Positions 24,789 to 33,519 of a DNA stretch of 46,391 nucleotides are shown here, in pieces; position 1 is the stretch's first letter, and the number at the start of each line of letters is the position of its first letter. The stretch covers positions 1 through 46,391 of the forward strand of contig QKBC01000007.1 in assembly GCA_003246205.1 (NCBI GenBank), given 5' to 3'. The position numbers and the translations under genes are program-made. A model generated the notes under the pieces. That model saw only the letters and a list, made by a program, of their open reading frames with translations. It was not told the origin of the DNA and did not search any database. The stretch is from Flavobacterium haoranii. Its GTDB lineage: Bacteria; Bacteroidota; Bacteroidia; Flavobacteriales; Flavobacteriaceae.

Positions 24789-26492
24789 TTAAAATTTAGG
24801 ATTTCCTCTTGGTGTTTTCTTGTTAGATTTTGGTCCAACTTTAGACATTGCACATCTGAAACCAATATAGTCAGTTGCCATATCTTGAGGGAAATATCTT
24901 CTTGAAGCAGGATCTAGCCAATAAGCTCTGTCTCTCCAAGAACCACCTTTGTAAACTCTTACGTTATCATCAACTAAAGTAGTACGTTTACCTTCCATCA
25001 TGTTAGTTTTATCGTACTTTTTAATCATTGTACCAGCACTATCAACTTCTATTTGGTGTTTAGGTGATTCGTACATTCTGTATTTGTCATCTCCTGCAGC
25101 TTCTTCGTCTTCAGAAGTTCCGAAGTCAAAGTATCTTGTAGATGATCTATCTCCATCTCTGTAGTTTCTGTTGTCAGAAGTAGAGAATTGAGTTCTTAAA
25201 TACGTTTCGTTGTCATCAACTGGTACTTGAGCAATTTGTCCAGGTAAATTTCTGGCAATAACTTTACCATTGCTTAAAGTATCATAAGTGATTTCCTCAG
25301 TTGTTACAACTTCAGTAGTTCCGTCCTCACCAATTTTGTTTTTCATGTAAACGTTACCTCTATAGTAGTTGAAGTCGTTTGCTTCATCATCAACTGTCGG
25401 TCTGTAAACGTCAGCAACCCATTCCGCAACATTACCGGCCATGTCATATAAACCGAAATCATTAGGAGGATAGCTTTTTACTTTATTAGTGATATCAGCA
25501 CCGTCGTCAGACCATCCTGCAACCCCACCGTAGTCACCTTTACCTTGTTTGAAGTTAGCTAATTGGTCACCTCTATATTGTCTTTTTCCTGAACGTGTAT
25601 ACTGACCGCTCCAAGGGTATTTCTTTTGTCCTTTGTATAAGTTGTACTCTCTGTTACCTACAAGAGCAATTGCAGCATATTCCCATTCTGCTTCAGTAGG
25701 AAGTCTGTATTCAGGCAAAATAATACCAGAACTTCTTTGAGCGTAAACGTTTTTAGCAGTATCTGCTACTTGTTTTCTACCATTATTCATTTCTTTCTTA
25801 AGAACGATGTCTTCATTTCCTCCGAAAGTTTTGGTAGGTGCTGCTAAATAAGTTTCAGTACTGAAAGTTGATTCTGCTGAAACATCTTTAACTTTAGCAT
25901 CTTTTTTCAAGTAACCATTTTGCTCTAAGATATTTTCGTTTACACGGTCTGTTCTCCATTTACTGAATTCAACAGCTTGAATCCAATTAACACCTACAAC
26001 CGGATACTCAGCATAAGCTGGATGTCTCAAGTAGTTGTTAGTCATAGTTTCGTTATAACCTAAACGATTTCTCCATACTAAAGTATCAGGTAAAGCACCT
26101 GCATAAATATTTTTATAGTTTTCTTCTGCTGGAGGGAAAACTGTTTTAAGCCAGAACAAATATTCTGTATACATTAAATTAGTAACTTCAGTTTCGTCCA
26201 TAAAGAAAGACTGAACGTGTTGCTGAGATGGAGTATTATTCCAATCATGCATTGGGTCGTCTTCAACTTTACCCATTGTAAATGTACCACCTTCTACCGG
26301 AACCATTCCTGGAGGAGTTTCTTGTTTTTTGTACTTAGTGTTGTACTGAAATCCGCCGTTCTTGTCATTAATTTTCCAACCTGTAGCTCTAGAGCCACCC
26401 TTTGTCCCAGAGTTTTTACTACAGCTAGCTAAACCTAACACTACAGACAAAGCAACTAGCAATTTTAAAGTCTTCATACTCTTAATTTTCAT
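24789..26492 (-). CDS. gldJ: Gliding motility lipoprotein GldJ
   Basis: GldJ is an outer-membrane-associated lipoprotein needed for gliding and type IX secretion in Flavobacterium. The protein has 567 residues from ATG 26492; an equally possible ATG at 26477 would start MKTLKLLVALS. The lipobox LASC places the lipidated residue at Cys24. The body is an FGE-sulfatase-like domain: MVPVEGGTFTMG near residue 65, YRLPTEAEWEYAA, NVAEWVADVYRP, and VYKGGSWRDRAYWLDPASRRY near the C-terminus. GldJ and GldK share this fold without the enzyme's known role. It is divergent from porU and porV, the arrangement known from Flavobacterium genomes, which supports GldJ over GldK. Confidence 0.93.
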   Translation of the reverse strand: MKIKSMKTLKLLVALSVVLGLASCSKNSGTKGGSRATGWKINDKNGGFQYNTKYKKQETPPGMVPVEGGTFTMGKVEDDPMHDWNNTPSQQHVQSFFMDETEVTNLMYTEYLFWLKTVFPPAEENYKNIYAGALPDTLVWRNRLGYNETMTNNYLRHPAYAEYPVVGVNWIQAVEFSKWRTDRVNENILEQNGYLKKDAKVKDVSAESTFSTETYLAAPTKTFGGNEDIVLKKEMNNGRKQVADTAKNVYAQRSSGIILPEYRLPTEAEWEYAAIALVGNREYNLYKGQKKYPWSGQYTRSGKRQYRGDQLANFKQGKGDYGGVAGWSDDGADITNKVKSYPPNDFGLYDMAGNVAEWVADVYRPTVDDEANDFNYYRGNVYMKNKIGEDGTTEVVTTEEITYDTLSNGKVIARNLPGQIAQVPVDDNETYLRTQFSTSDNRNYRDGDRSSTRYFDFGTSEDEEAAGDDKYRMYESPKHQIEVDSAGTMIKKYDKTNMMEGKRTTLVDDNVRVYKGGSWRDRAYWLDPASRRYFPQDMATDYIGFRCAMSKVGPKSNKKTPRGNPKF

Positions 26493-26664
26493 ACTTTAGT
26501 AGGTAATAATTTTAGTGACGCAAGATAATAATAATGTATTAAAATGCAACACGTTTTTAAAAAAAAACTAAAAAAATTAAAATTTTGTTAAAACTATAAT
26601 AAGGATAACGCTTTAACTCAAATTTTATTGCAATTGTTAGTATAAAATAAAATATTTTTTTCTC

Positions 26665-26694
26665 TTTGTAATATATAAAAGGAATTTACGTTTT
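26665..26694 (+). promoter_or_regulatory. Possible promoter of porU
   Basis: TTTG (26665-26668), 18 bp, TACGTTTT (26687-26694) fits the consensus except for the last base. It would start transcription within a few bases of ATG 26702, implying an almost leaderless message. Another weaker T-rich candidate is at 26653-26660. Confidence 0.35.
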
Positions 26695-26701
26695 ACACTA
26701 G

Positions 26702-29700
26702 ATGAAAAAAATAGCTTTAGTATTCGTTTTTTTTGTTTTAACTGTTAAATCACAAAACAGCCTGACTGTAAATTTGGATTGGACAGGTTTTAATACTTAT
26801 CAAAATGATGAGTATGTTTTTAAATATCCGGTATTTAAAGATAAGTCTTTTTCTGTGTCTTTAGGGGATAGAACCATTTCTTCAGTAACTGTTTTTAATG
26901 TTACGGGGAAAATAAGTTCTAGCTCTTTAATAGTTACTTCTTTAGTTACGGAGAATATTATGGACAATGATCTGGCAGATATAGACAAAACAAAGCTGCC
27001 TAATGCTGTAAATGCAAAGCTTGAGAGCTCTAGTGCGCGGGATGATTTTAAAGCTATTTTTACTTTTTCTCCGATTTTTAAAGAAAACGGTCAATATAAA
27101 AGAGTAAAATCTATCAGTTTTACATATAATTTCTCCACATCTTCTTCAAGAAACATGAATCTTTCGGCTGTTCAGATTTCAAATTCGGTTTTAGCGAATG
27201 GAAATTGGTATCGTTTTTATGTCGAAAAATCAGGAGTTTACCGTATCAGTAAAACTTTTTTACAGAGTTTAGGTTTTGATACAAATGTAGATCCGAGAAA
27301 TATTAAAATCTTTGGTAACGGAGGTAGAATGATTCAGTTGCAAAACACATCGGACTACCTGACTGATTTGGGAGAAAATGCTATTCAGTTTGTTGGAGAA
27401 AATGATGGGGTTTTTAATGATAACGATTACATCTTGTTTTACGCTGAGGGGATTGATGTTTGGAATGATGAGAGCTTGACGAGCGTGAATTTGTATGCAG
27501 ATAAGTCATATTATTATATCACTAACAGTGGTGGGTTAGGTAAAAGGATTCAACAGGCTGTAGAGCCATCCGGAACATCTTCAATGCAGTTTGCTACATT
27601 TCATAATACTAAGATATATGAAAGAGATTTGGTTAATCCCGGAAAAATAGGAAGAAGATGGTTCGGAGAGGATTTTAAACTGACAAATAGCCAAACATTT
27701 GATTTCAATTTTCCGAATTTAATCACTACTGAACCTTTGACGCTTAAAATTAATTTTGCTTCTCAGTCATACGGGAATTCATCCTTTGAAGTTAAAGCTA
27801 ATAATCAAAGTTTGGGAAGTGTGAGTTTCTTGCCATTGCAAGCCAGTAGTGGTATTCAAGGATATGAAAATGTATTTAACGGAACGTTTAATAGTTCTTC
27901 TTCATCTATTGCTATTAATTTGACTTATAGCAATGGAGGAGTTCCTTCCTCTAATGGTTTTTTAGATTACATAAAGATAAAAGGAGTTTGTGGGCTGCAA
28001 GGTTATGGACAACAGTTCTTGTTTTTTAATGAGGAAGAATCTTCTAATATCGGAATAGGAGAATATGCGTTGACTAATGCTTCCGGTATATCCCAGATTT
28101 GGGATGTAACGGATATTTTTAATGTTAAGACATATACTAATAATGGTCAAAATAATTTTTCATTTAAGGTAAATCTTGGGAATGAAAAAAAATATATAGC
28201 TGTTGATGGGACAGATTATTATTCGCCTTTAAAAGAGACTAACAGTGTTGTTCAAAATCAAAATCTCAAAGGAACTATTTTTAAAAATTCGCAAGGAAAT
28301 TTTGAAGATATAGATTACTTGATTGTATCTCCTGCTTTTTTATCAGGACAAGCAGAAACTCTGGCAAATTTTCATCGCTCAAATTCGGGATTGAAAGTGA
28401 AAGTGGTGACTTTGGAAAATATTTATCAGGAATTCGGATCCGGAAAACAGGATATAGGAGCAATTCGAAATTTTATACGGTATATATATGAAAATGCATC
28501 ATCATCTGCGAATAGACTTAAATATGTGAATCTATTTGGAGATGCTTCGTATGATTATAAAGACAGGATTAGTAATAACAACAATATTGTTCCTGTTTTT
28601 CATGGTTTTAATCCAAATGCTTCAGAAGTAAATAATAGTTCAAATTTTTCGTTGTATAGTTCATTTATGTCAGATGATTTTTATGGGTTAATGGATAATG
28701 GAGAAGGGCAAATGTTATCAGGTTATGACGGTATCGATATAGCTGTAGGTAGAATGGTTGTTTCAAATGTAACTCAGGCTCAGGAAATGATTAATAAGGT
28801 AATCCAGTATTACAACATTGATTCTTATGGACGTTGGCGGAACAATTATGTTATTTATTCAGATGATGCTGATAATGAAACAGATGCCGGTTTACAATTT
28901 GATTTAGATCAATTAGCAGATGATTTAGTAGCTGAAAAACCTTTTGTGAATGTAAAGAAGATTCATACGGATGCTTATGTTCAGGAGGTTGCTGCTGGTG
29001 GTGAGCGTTATCCGGCTGCTAAAGAAGATTTTCTAAATGCTTTTGATGTAGGAGCATTGGTGTTTAATTATTACGGACATGGAAATGAGGAATATTTAGC
29101 TAGAGAACGTTTGTTTGAGAAGTTAGATGCACAAAATTTAAAGAATGAATACAGATATCCTTTATTTATAACAATAACTTGTGAGTTTACTCGTTTTGAT
29201 GATCCTAACAAACCTACAGGTGGAGAATATATGTTTTGGAACTCTAAAGGAGGAGCCATTGCATTGGTTGCAACAACCAGACAGATTGGGGTGACTACGG
29301 GCTTGATAATGAATAATATCTTGAATGAAGAATTGTATGCTTATGGCTCTTATGATTATCCGACAATTGGAGAAGCATTGCGATTGACAAAAATTCAAAC
29401 AGGTTCTGATAATAGAAGGGTGGTTTTTTGTGTTGGAGATCCGGCGTTGCAATTAGCAATTCCTAAGCCTAGAATAATTTTAACAAAGGTTAATAATGTG
29501 CCTGTTTCTCAATCTTTGCCACCATTTAGAGCTTTAGATTTGATGAAAGTTGAAGGCGAAGTGGTTGATGTGAATAATAGCTTGATATCGGATTATAATG
29601 GAGATGTGGCAATACAGATTTTTGATAAAAATATAAACAGAAGTACTTTAGGTAATAACGGCGTAACGGATAGTAATGGGTTAATTATTATGGATTTTGT

Positions 29701-30571
29701 TACATTGGGAGAGACTATTTTTAGAGGAAATGCGTCTGTTGTAAACGGAAAATTTGAAATTAGTTTTATTGTTCCGCAAGATATCAGGATTCCTTTAGGT
29801 AATGGGAAAATTAGTTTTTATGCTAAAACAGATTCTCCTGCGTTACAAAATGAAACGGGTTATGATTTGTCTATTCAGGTTGGAGGAGTAAATGAAGATG
29901 CAGCAGCAGATACAACGCCGCCTACAGTTAGTCTTTACATGAATGACGAAAGTTTTGTGTCCGGAGAAATTACAAACTGTTCACCGGTTTTAATTGCACA
30001 TTTGGAAGACGAACATGGAATTAATACGGCTAGTGGTATTGGACATGATATTGTAGCTATTTTAGATGGGGATGAAGAAAATCCATATATTCTAAATGAC
30101 TATTATGAAACAGAATTGGATGATTTTACAAAAGGAATTGTTCGCTTTCCGTTTCGTGATTTAGAGTCAGGATTGCATACTGTTCTGTTTAAAGCGTGGG
30201 ATGTTTACAATAATTTAATTACAATGGAGATTCAGTTTAATGCTGTTTGTTCAGATGAGGGATTACGAATTGAACGAGTGTTGAATTATCCTAATCCTTT
30301 TGTAAGTTACACCGAATTTTGGTTTACCCATAATATGCCTTTTGAACCATTAGATGTTCAAGTGCAAATTTTAACAGTTACTGGAAAATTAGTAAAAACA
30401 ATTAACCGACAAGTAGTCACAGACGGTTTTTTGTGTCGAGATATTACCTGGGATGGTAGAGATGATTTTGGAGATAAAATTGGAAAAGGAGTTTATGTTT
30501 ATAAACTTACTGTAAAATCAACAACTACCGGAGTAAAAAAGGAAAAATATGAGAAACTTGTAATACTATAA
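26702..30571 (+). CDS. porU: Type IX secretion system sortase PorU
   Basis: PorU is the cell-surface sortase of the T9SS. It removes the C-terminal signal of cargo proteins and attaches them to the surface. The protein has 1289 residues with a signal peptide (MKKIALVFVFFVLTVKSQ). A gingipain-type C25 peptidase domain occupies about residues 540-930. The catalytic pair is His793 in YYGHGNEE and Cys827 in ITITCEFTR; the spacing of 34 is close to that in Porphyromonas PorU. The C-terminus has an FlgD-like fold (NYPNPF, then ITWDGRDDFGDKIGKGVYVYKL). It is followed after 38 bp by porV, and gldJ is divergent upstream. Confidence 0.95.
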   Translation: MKKIALVFVFFVLTVKSQNSLTVNLDWTGFNTYQNDEYVFKYPVFKDKSFSVSLGDRTISSVTVFNVTGKISSSSLIVTSLVTENIMDNDLADIDKTKLPNAVNAKLESSSARDDFKAIFTFSPIFKENGQYKRVKSISFTYNFSTSSSRNMNLSAVQISNSVLANGNWYRFYVEKSGVYRISKTFLQSLGFDTNVDPRNIKIFGNGGRMIQLQNTSDYLTDLGENAIQFVGENDGVFNDNDYILFYAEGIDVWNDESLTSVNLYADKSYYYITNSGGLGKRIQQAVEPSGTSSMQFATFHNTKIYERDLVNPGKIGRRWFGEDFKLTNSQTFDFNFPNLITTEPLTLKINFASQSYGNSSFEVKANNQSLGSVSFLPLQASSGIQGYENVFNGTFNSSSSSIAINLTYSNGGVPSSNGFLDYIKIKGVCGLQGYGQQFLFFNEEESSNIGIGEYALTNASGISQIWDVTDIFNVKTYTNNGQNNFSFKVNLGNEKKYIAVDGTDYYSPLKETNSVVQNQNLKGTIFKNSQGNFEDIDYLIVSPAFLSGQAETLANFHRSNSGLKVKVVTLENIYQEFGSGKQDIGAIRNFIRYIYENASSSANRLKYVNLFGDASYDYKDRISNNNNIVPVFHGFNPNASEVNNSSNFSLYSSFMSDDFYGLMDNGEGQMLSGYDGIDIAVGRMVVSNVTQAQEMINKVIQYYNIDSYGRWRNNYVIYSDDADNETDAGLQFDLDQLADDLVAEKPFVNVKKIHTDAYVQEVAAGGERYPAAKEDFLNAFDVGALVFNYYGHGNEEYLARERLFEKLDAQNLKNEYRYPLFITITCEFTRFDDPNKPTGGEYMFWNSKGGAIALVATTRQIGVTTGLIMNNILNEELYAYGSYDYPTIGEALRLTKIQTGSDNRRVVFCVGDPALQLAIPKPRIILTKVNNVPVSQSLPPFRALDLMKVEGEVVDVNNSLISDYNGDVAIQIFDKNINRSTLGNNGVTDSNGLIIMDFVTLGETIFRGNASVVNGKFEISFIVPQDIRIPLGNGKISFYAKTDSPALQNETGYDLSIQVGGVNEDAAADTTPPTVSLYMNDESFVSGEITNCSPVLIAHLEDEHGINTASGIGHDIVAILDGDEENPYILNDYYETELDDFTKGIVRFPFRDLESGLHTVLFKAWDVYNNLITMEIQFNAVCSDEGLRIERVLNYPNPFVSYTEFWFTHNMPFEPLDVQVQILTVTGKLVKTINRQVVTDGFLCRDITWDGRDDFGDKIGKGVYVYKLTVKSTTTGVKKEKYEKLVIL

Positions 30572-30587
30572 TAAAATAGTATATTTG
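30558..30587 (+). promoter_or_regulatory. Consensus promoter of porV inside the 3' end of porU
   Basis: TTG (30558-30560), exactly 19 bp, TATATTTG (30580-30587) is a full consensus match. It spans the porU stop codon (30569-30571) and lies 22 bp before the porV ATG. Confidence 0.75.
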
Positions 30588-30609
30588 TCAACCTTAATAA
30601 ATTGTTATA

Positions 30610-31812
30610 ATGAAAAAAATTGCATTAGTATTAACTTTATTCATAACAACACACATCATTCAAGCTCAGGAACGTGTAATTACAACAGGAGTTCCTTTCT
30701 TATTAATCGCTGCTGATGCCCGTTCAGCGGGTATGGGAGATATGGGAGTAGCAACTTCCGCAGATGCTTATTCTCAGCAATATAACCCTGCAAAATATGC
30801 TTTTTCTTTGCAGAAACAAGGTTTTTCATTGAGTTATACACCGTATTTGAGTAGTATTGCTAATGATATCTCATTAGGACAGTTAACATATTACAACAGA
30901 ATTAATGAAAGAAGTGCATTTGCCGGATCACTTCGTTATTTCGGTTTAGGAGATATTCAGCTTACAGATAGTAACGGAGAAGCTTTGAATACAGTTAGTC
31001 CGAATGAATTTGCTTTAGACGGATCATATTCATTAAAATTAAGTGAACGTTTTTCCATGTCTGTTGCCGGACGTTACATTCGTTCTAATTTAAAAATTGC
31101 CGGAGCCGGAACTGATTCTTCACCGGCATCAAGTTTTGCAGTAGATATCTCAGGGTACTATCAGTCAGAAGAAATTGCTTATGATGATTTTAATGGTAGA
31201 TGGAGAGCCGGATTTAATTTCCAGAATATGGGGCCTAAGATTAACTACAATAATGATAATATTGATGAAAATGCCAATTTCTTGCCAGCGAATATGCGAT
31301 TAGGAGCAGGTTTCGATTTTATCTTTGACGAATATAATAAAGTGTGTGTAACAGGAGAAGTTACTAAATTGTTAGTGCCTACTCCGCCGGCTAATGTAGA
31401 ACCGGTTGATTCTAATGGTGATGGGACTATAGATGCTACTGAAATTGCAGATGCTAATACGGCATATCAACAAGCAGTAACAGATTATCGTTCTCAAGGA
31501 TGGGTGAGTGGGATGTTTAAATCATTTGGTGATGCACCAAACGGATTTTCGGAAGAGCTAAAAGAAGTTACTTGGGCGTTAGGAGCAGAATATTGGTATC
31601 AGGATTCCTTTGCTTTAAGAACCGGTTATTTTCACGAAAGTGAACAAAAAGGAGCCAGAAAGTATTTTACTTTAGGAGCAGGCTTCAAATATAATATTGT
31701 GAAAATTGATGTGTCATACTTGTTTTCCGCATCGAAAGTTAGAAATCCTTTAGAAAATACTTTAAGATTCTCATTAACTTTCAATTTCGGTGATTCGTAT
31801 GATGAATTATAA
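30610..31812 (+). CDS. porV: Type IX secretion system outer-membrane protein PorV
   Basis: PorV is an outer-membrane beta-barrel that collects T9SS cargo from the translocon and delivers it to PorU. It has 400 residues with a signal peptide ending near QAQ (residue 20). The mature start ERVITTGVPFLLIAADARSAGMGDMGVATS is the family signature. The rest shows alternating beta-strand patterns with many aromatic strand ends, finishing in LRFSLTFNFG. Its position directly after porU is the usual order. It has its own predicted promoter, so it may be made in excess of PorU. Confidence 0.94.
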   Translation: MKKIALVLTLFITTHIIQAQERVITTGVPFLLIAADARSAGMGDMGVATSADAYSQQYNPAKYAFSLQKQGFSLSYTPYLSSIANDISLGQLTYYNRINERSAFAGSLRYFGLGDIQLTDSNGEALNTVSPNEFALDGSYSLKLSERFSMSVAGRYIRSNLKIAGAGTDSSPASSFAVDISGYYQSEEIAYDDFNGRWRAGFNFQNMGPKINYNNDNIDENANFLPANMRLGAGFDFIFDEYNKVCVTGEVTKLLVPTPPANVEPVDSNGDGTIDATEIADANTAYQQAVTDYRSQGWVSGMFKSFGDAPNGFSEELKEVTWALGAEYWYQDSFALRTGYFHESEQKGARKYFTLGAGFKYNIVKIDVSYLFSASKVRNPLENTLRFSLTFNFGDSYDEL

Positions 31813-31833
31813 TAATAAGAACTAATTAAATTC

Positions 31834-31868
31834 AAATCCAAATTCTAAACAGAGTTTGGATTTTTTTT
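31834..31868 (+). terminator. Terminator after porV
   Basis: A 9-bp stem (AAATCCAAA 31834-31842, TTTGGATTT 31855-31863) has a 12-nt loop and a T8 tail. It overlaps TTG 31856, a false extended start of the cytidine deaminase frame. Confidence 0.82.
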
Positions 31869-31876
31869 CCTCGATT

Positions 31877-32359
31877 ATGAAACAAATTTCAATTACATCT
31901 GATTTTACAGTTTTTTCATCTATTGATGAATTGGAAGCTTTAGACCGAGAGCTGATGGAAAAAGCTCATGAAGTGAGAAAACTTGCTTATGCACCTTATT
32001 CTAAGTTTCAGGTTGGTGTTGCATTGCTTTTGGATAACGGAAAAGTAATAACAGGAACCAATCAGGAAAACGCCGCTTACCCTTCAGGACTTTGCGCTGA
32101 ACGTGTCGCAATTTTTTATGCAGGAGCAAATTATCCGGAAGCTGCTATACAGAAAATATTTATTTCCGCTTCACCGGAAGATAAAGAACTAAACGAACCG
32201 ATTCCACCTTGTGGTGCCTGTAGGCAATCAATAGCAGAATATGAAATAAAACAGAGCGCAGATATTGAGATTTTCTTCATGGGTGCAACAGGAGAAATTT
32301 ACAAATCAGACTCGTTAAAGAATTTGTTACCATTGCTTTTTGACAAAAAGTACCTATAA
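31877..32359 (+). CDS. cdd: Cytidine deaminase
   Basis: This zinc enzyme deaminates cytidine and deoxycytidine to uridine forms for pyrimidine salvage. It has 160 residues from ATG 31877 (MKQISITSDF). The zinc and catalytic residues are Cys73 and Glu75 in SGLCAER, and Cys112 and Cys115 in PPCGACRQ. TNQENAAYP provides the nucleoside-binding Asn and Glu. An in-frame TTG at 31856 lies in the porV terminator and is rejected as the start. It lies 156 bp before pdhA on the same strand, separated by a promoter-like region. Confidence 0.94.
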   Translation: MKQISITSDFTVFSSIDELEALDRELMEKAHEVRKLAYAPYSKFQVGVALLLDNGKVITGTNQENAAYPSGLCAERVAIFYAGANYPEAAIQKIFISASPEDKELNEPIPPCGACRQSIAEYEIKQSADIEIFFMGATGEIYKSDSLKNLLPLLFDKKYL

Positions 32360-32400
32360 CGATTTCGTTGAAAAAAATAGAAATTTATAAATAAAAAACG

Positions 32401-32419
32401 TTAATTTCATTGAAATTAA
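32401..32419. promoter_or_regulatory. Perfect 9-bp-arm palindrome upstream of pdhA
   Basis: TTAATTTCA and TGAAATTAA flank a single T. It is centred at 32410, about 37 bp upstream of a -7-like TATTTTTG (32444-32451). A second, looser dyad TTCAA-N6-TTGAA is at 32424-32439. The placement is upstream of the core promoter and suits an activator or regulator site for the pdhA-E2 unit. Confidence 0.45.
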
Positions 32420-32443
32420 TTTTTTCAATATTTTTTGAAGTAC

Positions 32444-32451
32444 TATTTTTG
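32444..32451 (+). promoter_or_regulatory. -7-like element of the pdhA operon
   Basis: TATTTTTG matches TAnnTTTG, leaving a leader of about 60 nt. No TTG occurs 17-23 bp upstream. Confidence 0.45.
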
Positions 32452-32515
32452 CTATTGCTAAAATTTCTACTTTAGGAATTTTGGATTTACATTTTAAATT
32501 AACAAACAAATCAAA

Positions 32516-33514
32516 ATGAAACCGATAACTAAAGAAGTTTACCTTAAGTGGTATGAAGATATGCAGTTCTGGAGAAAGTTTGAAGACAAACTGGCTGCAT
32601 TATATATCCAACAAAAAGTAAGAGGATTTCTTCACTTGTATAATGGTCAGGAAGCTGTTTTAGCTGGGGCTTTACATGCAATGGATTTATCAAAAGATAA
32701 AATTATTACAGCTTACCGTAATCACGTTCAGCCAATTGGTATGGGAGTTGACCCGAAAAGAATTATGGCAGAGCTTTTAGGAAAAGGTACAGGAACTTCT
32801 CAAGGATTAGGAGGTTCAATGCACATATTTTCTAAAGAACATGGTTTTTACGGAGGACACGGAATTGTCGGTGGGCAAATTCCGCTAGGTGCAGGAATAG
32901 CTTTTGGTGATAAATATTTTAATACAGGAGGTGTTACTTTAACTTATTTTGGTGACGGGGCTGCCCGTCAAGGATCACTTCACGAAACATTCAATATGGC
33001 CATGAATTGGAAATTACCGGTAGTATTCATTTGTGAAAATAATGGATATGCTATGGGAACTTCAGTAGAAAGAACGGCAAACCATACTGACGTTTGGAAG
33101 TTAGGTTTAGGATATGAAATGCCATGTGGACCGGTAGACGGAATGAATCCGATTAAAGTGGCGGAAGCAATGTACGAAGCTATTGAAAGAGCTCGTCGCG
33201 GAGACGGACCTACTTTCCTTGAAATGAAAACATATCGTTACCGAGGACATTCAATGTCAGATGCTCAACACTACAGAACAAAAGAAGAAGTTGAGGAATA
33301 CAAAAAAATTGACCCGATTACGCAGGTTTTAGATATTATCAAAGAGAAAGATTATGCTTCAGAAGCAGAAATTGAGGCAATTGATGAAAGAGTAAAAAAT
33401 TTAGTAGCTGAGTGTGAAAAGTTTGCAGAAGAATCACCATATCCGGAACTGAATGTTATGTACGATGTGGTATATGAACAAGAAAATTATCCATTTTTAC
33501 CTCATAAATTATAA
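32516..33514 (+). CDS. pdhA: Pyruvate dehydrogenase E1 component, alpha subunit
   Basis: This is the thiamine-diphosphate-binding alpha chain of the E1 heterotetramer, which decarboxylates pyruvate for transfer to E2. It has 332 residues, normal for the family. The ThDP motif runs from GDG (146-148) to NN (175-176). Other conserved parts are TAYRNH, GGSMH, GGHGIVGGQIPLG and the loop YRYRGHSMSDAQHYRT. It is followed after 5 bp by the E2 gene. The beta chain, also needed for E1, is not next to it. A branched-chain 2-oxoacid role is possible but pyruvate is favoured by the adjacent two-lipoyl E2. Confidence 0.92.
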   Translation: MKPITKEVYLKWYEDMQFWRKFEDKLAALYIQQKVRGFLHLYNGQEAVLAGALHAMDLSKDKIITAYRNHVQPIGMGVDPKRIMAELLGKGTGTSQGLGGSMHIFSKEHGFYGGHGIVGGQIPLGAGIAFGDKYFNTGGVTLTYFGDGAARQGSLHETFNMAMNWKLPVVFICENNGYAMGTSVERTANHTDVWKLGLGYEMPCGPVDGMNPIKVAEAMYEAIERARRGDGPTFLEMKTYRYRGHSMSDAQHYRTKEEVEEYKKIDPITQVLDIIKEKDYASEAEIEAIDERVKNLVAECEKFAEESPYPELNVMYDVVYEQENYPFLPHKL

Positions 33515-33519
33515 GCAAT

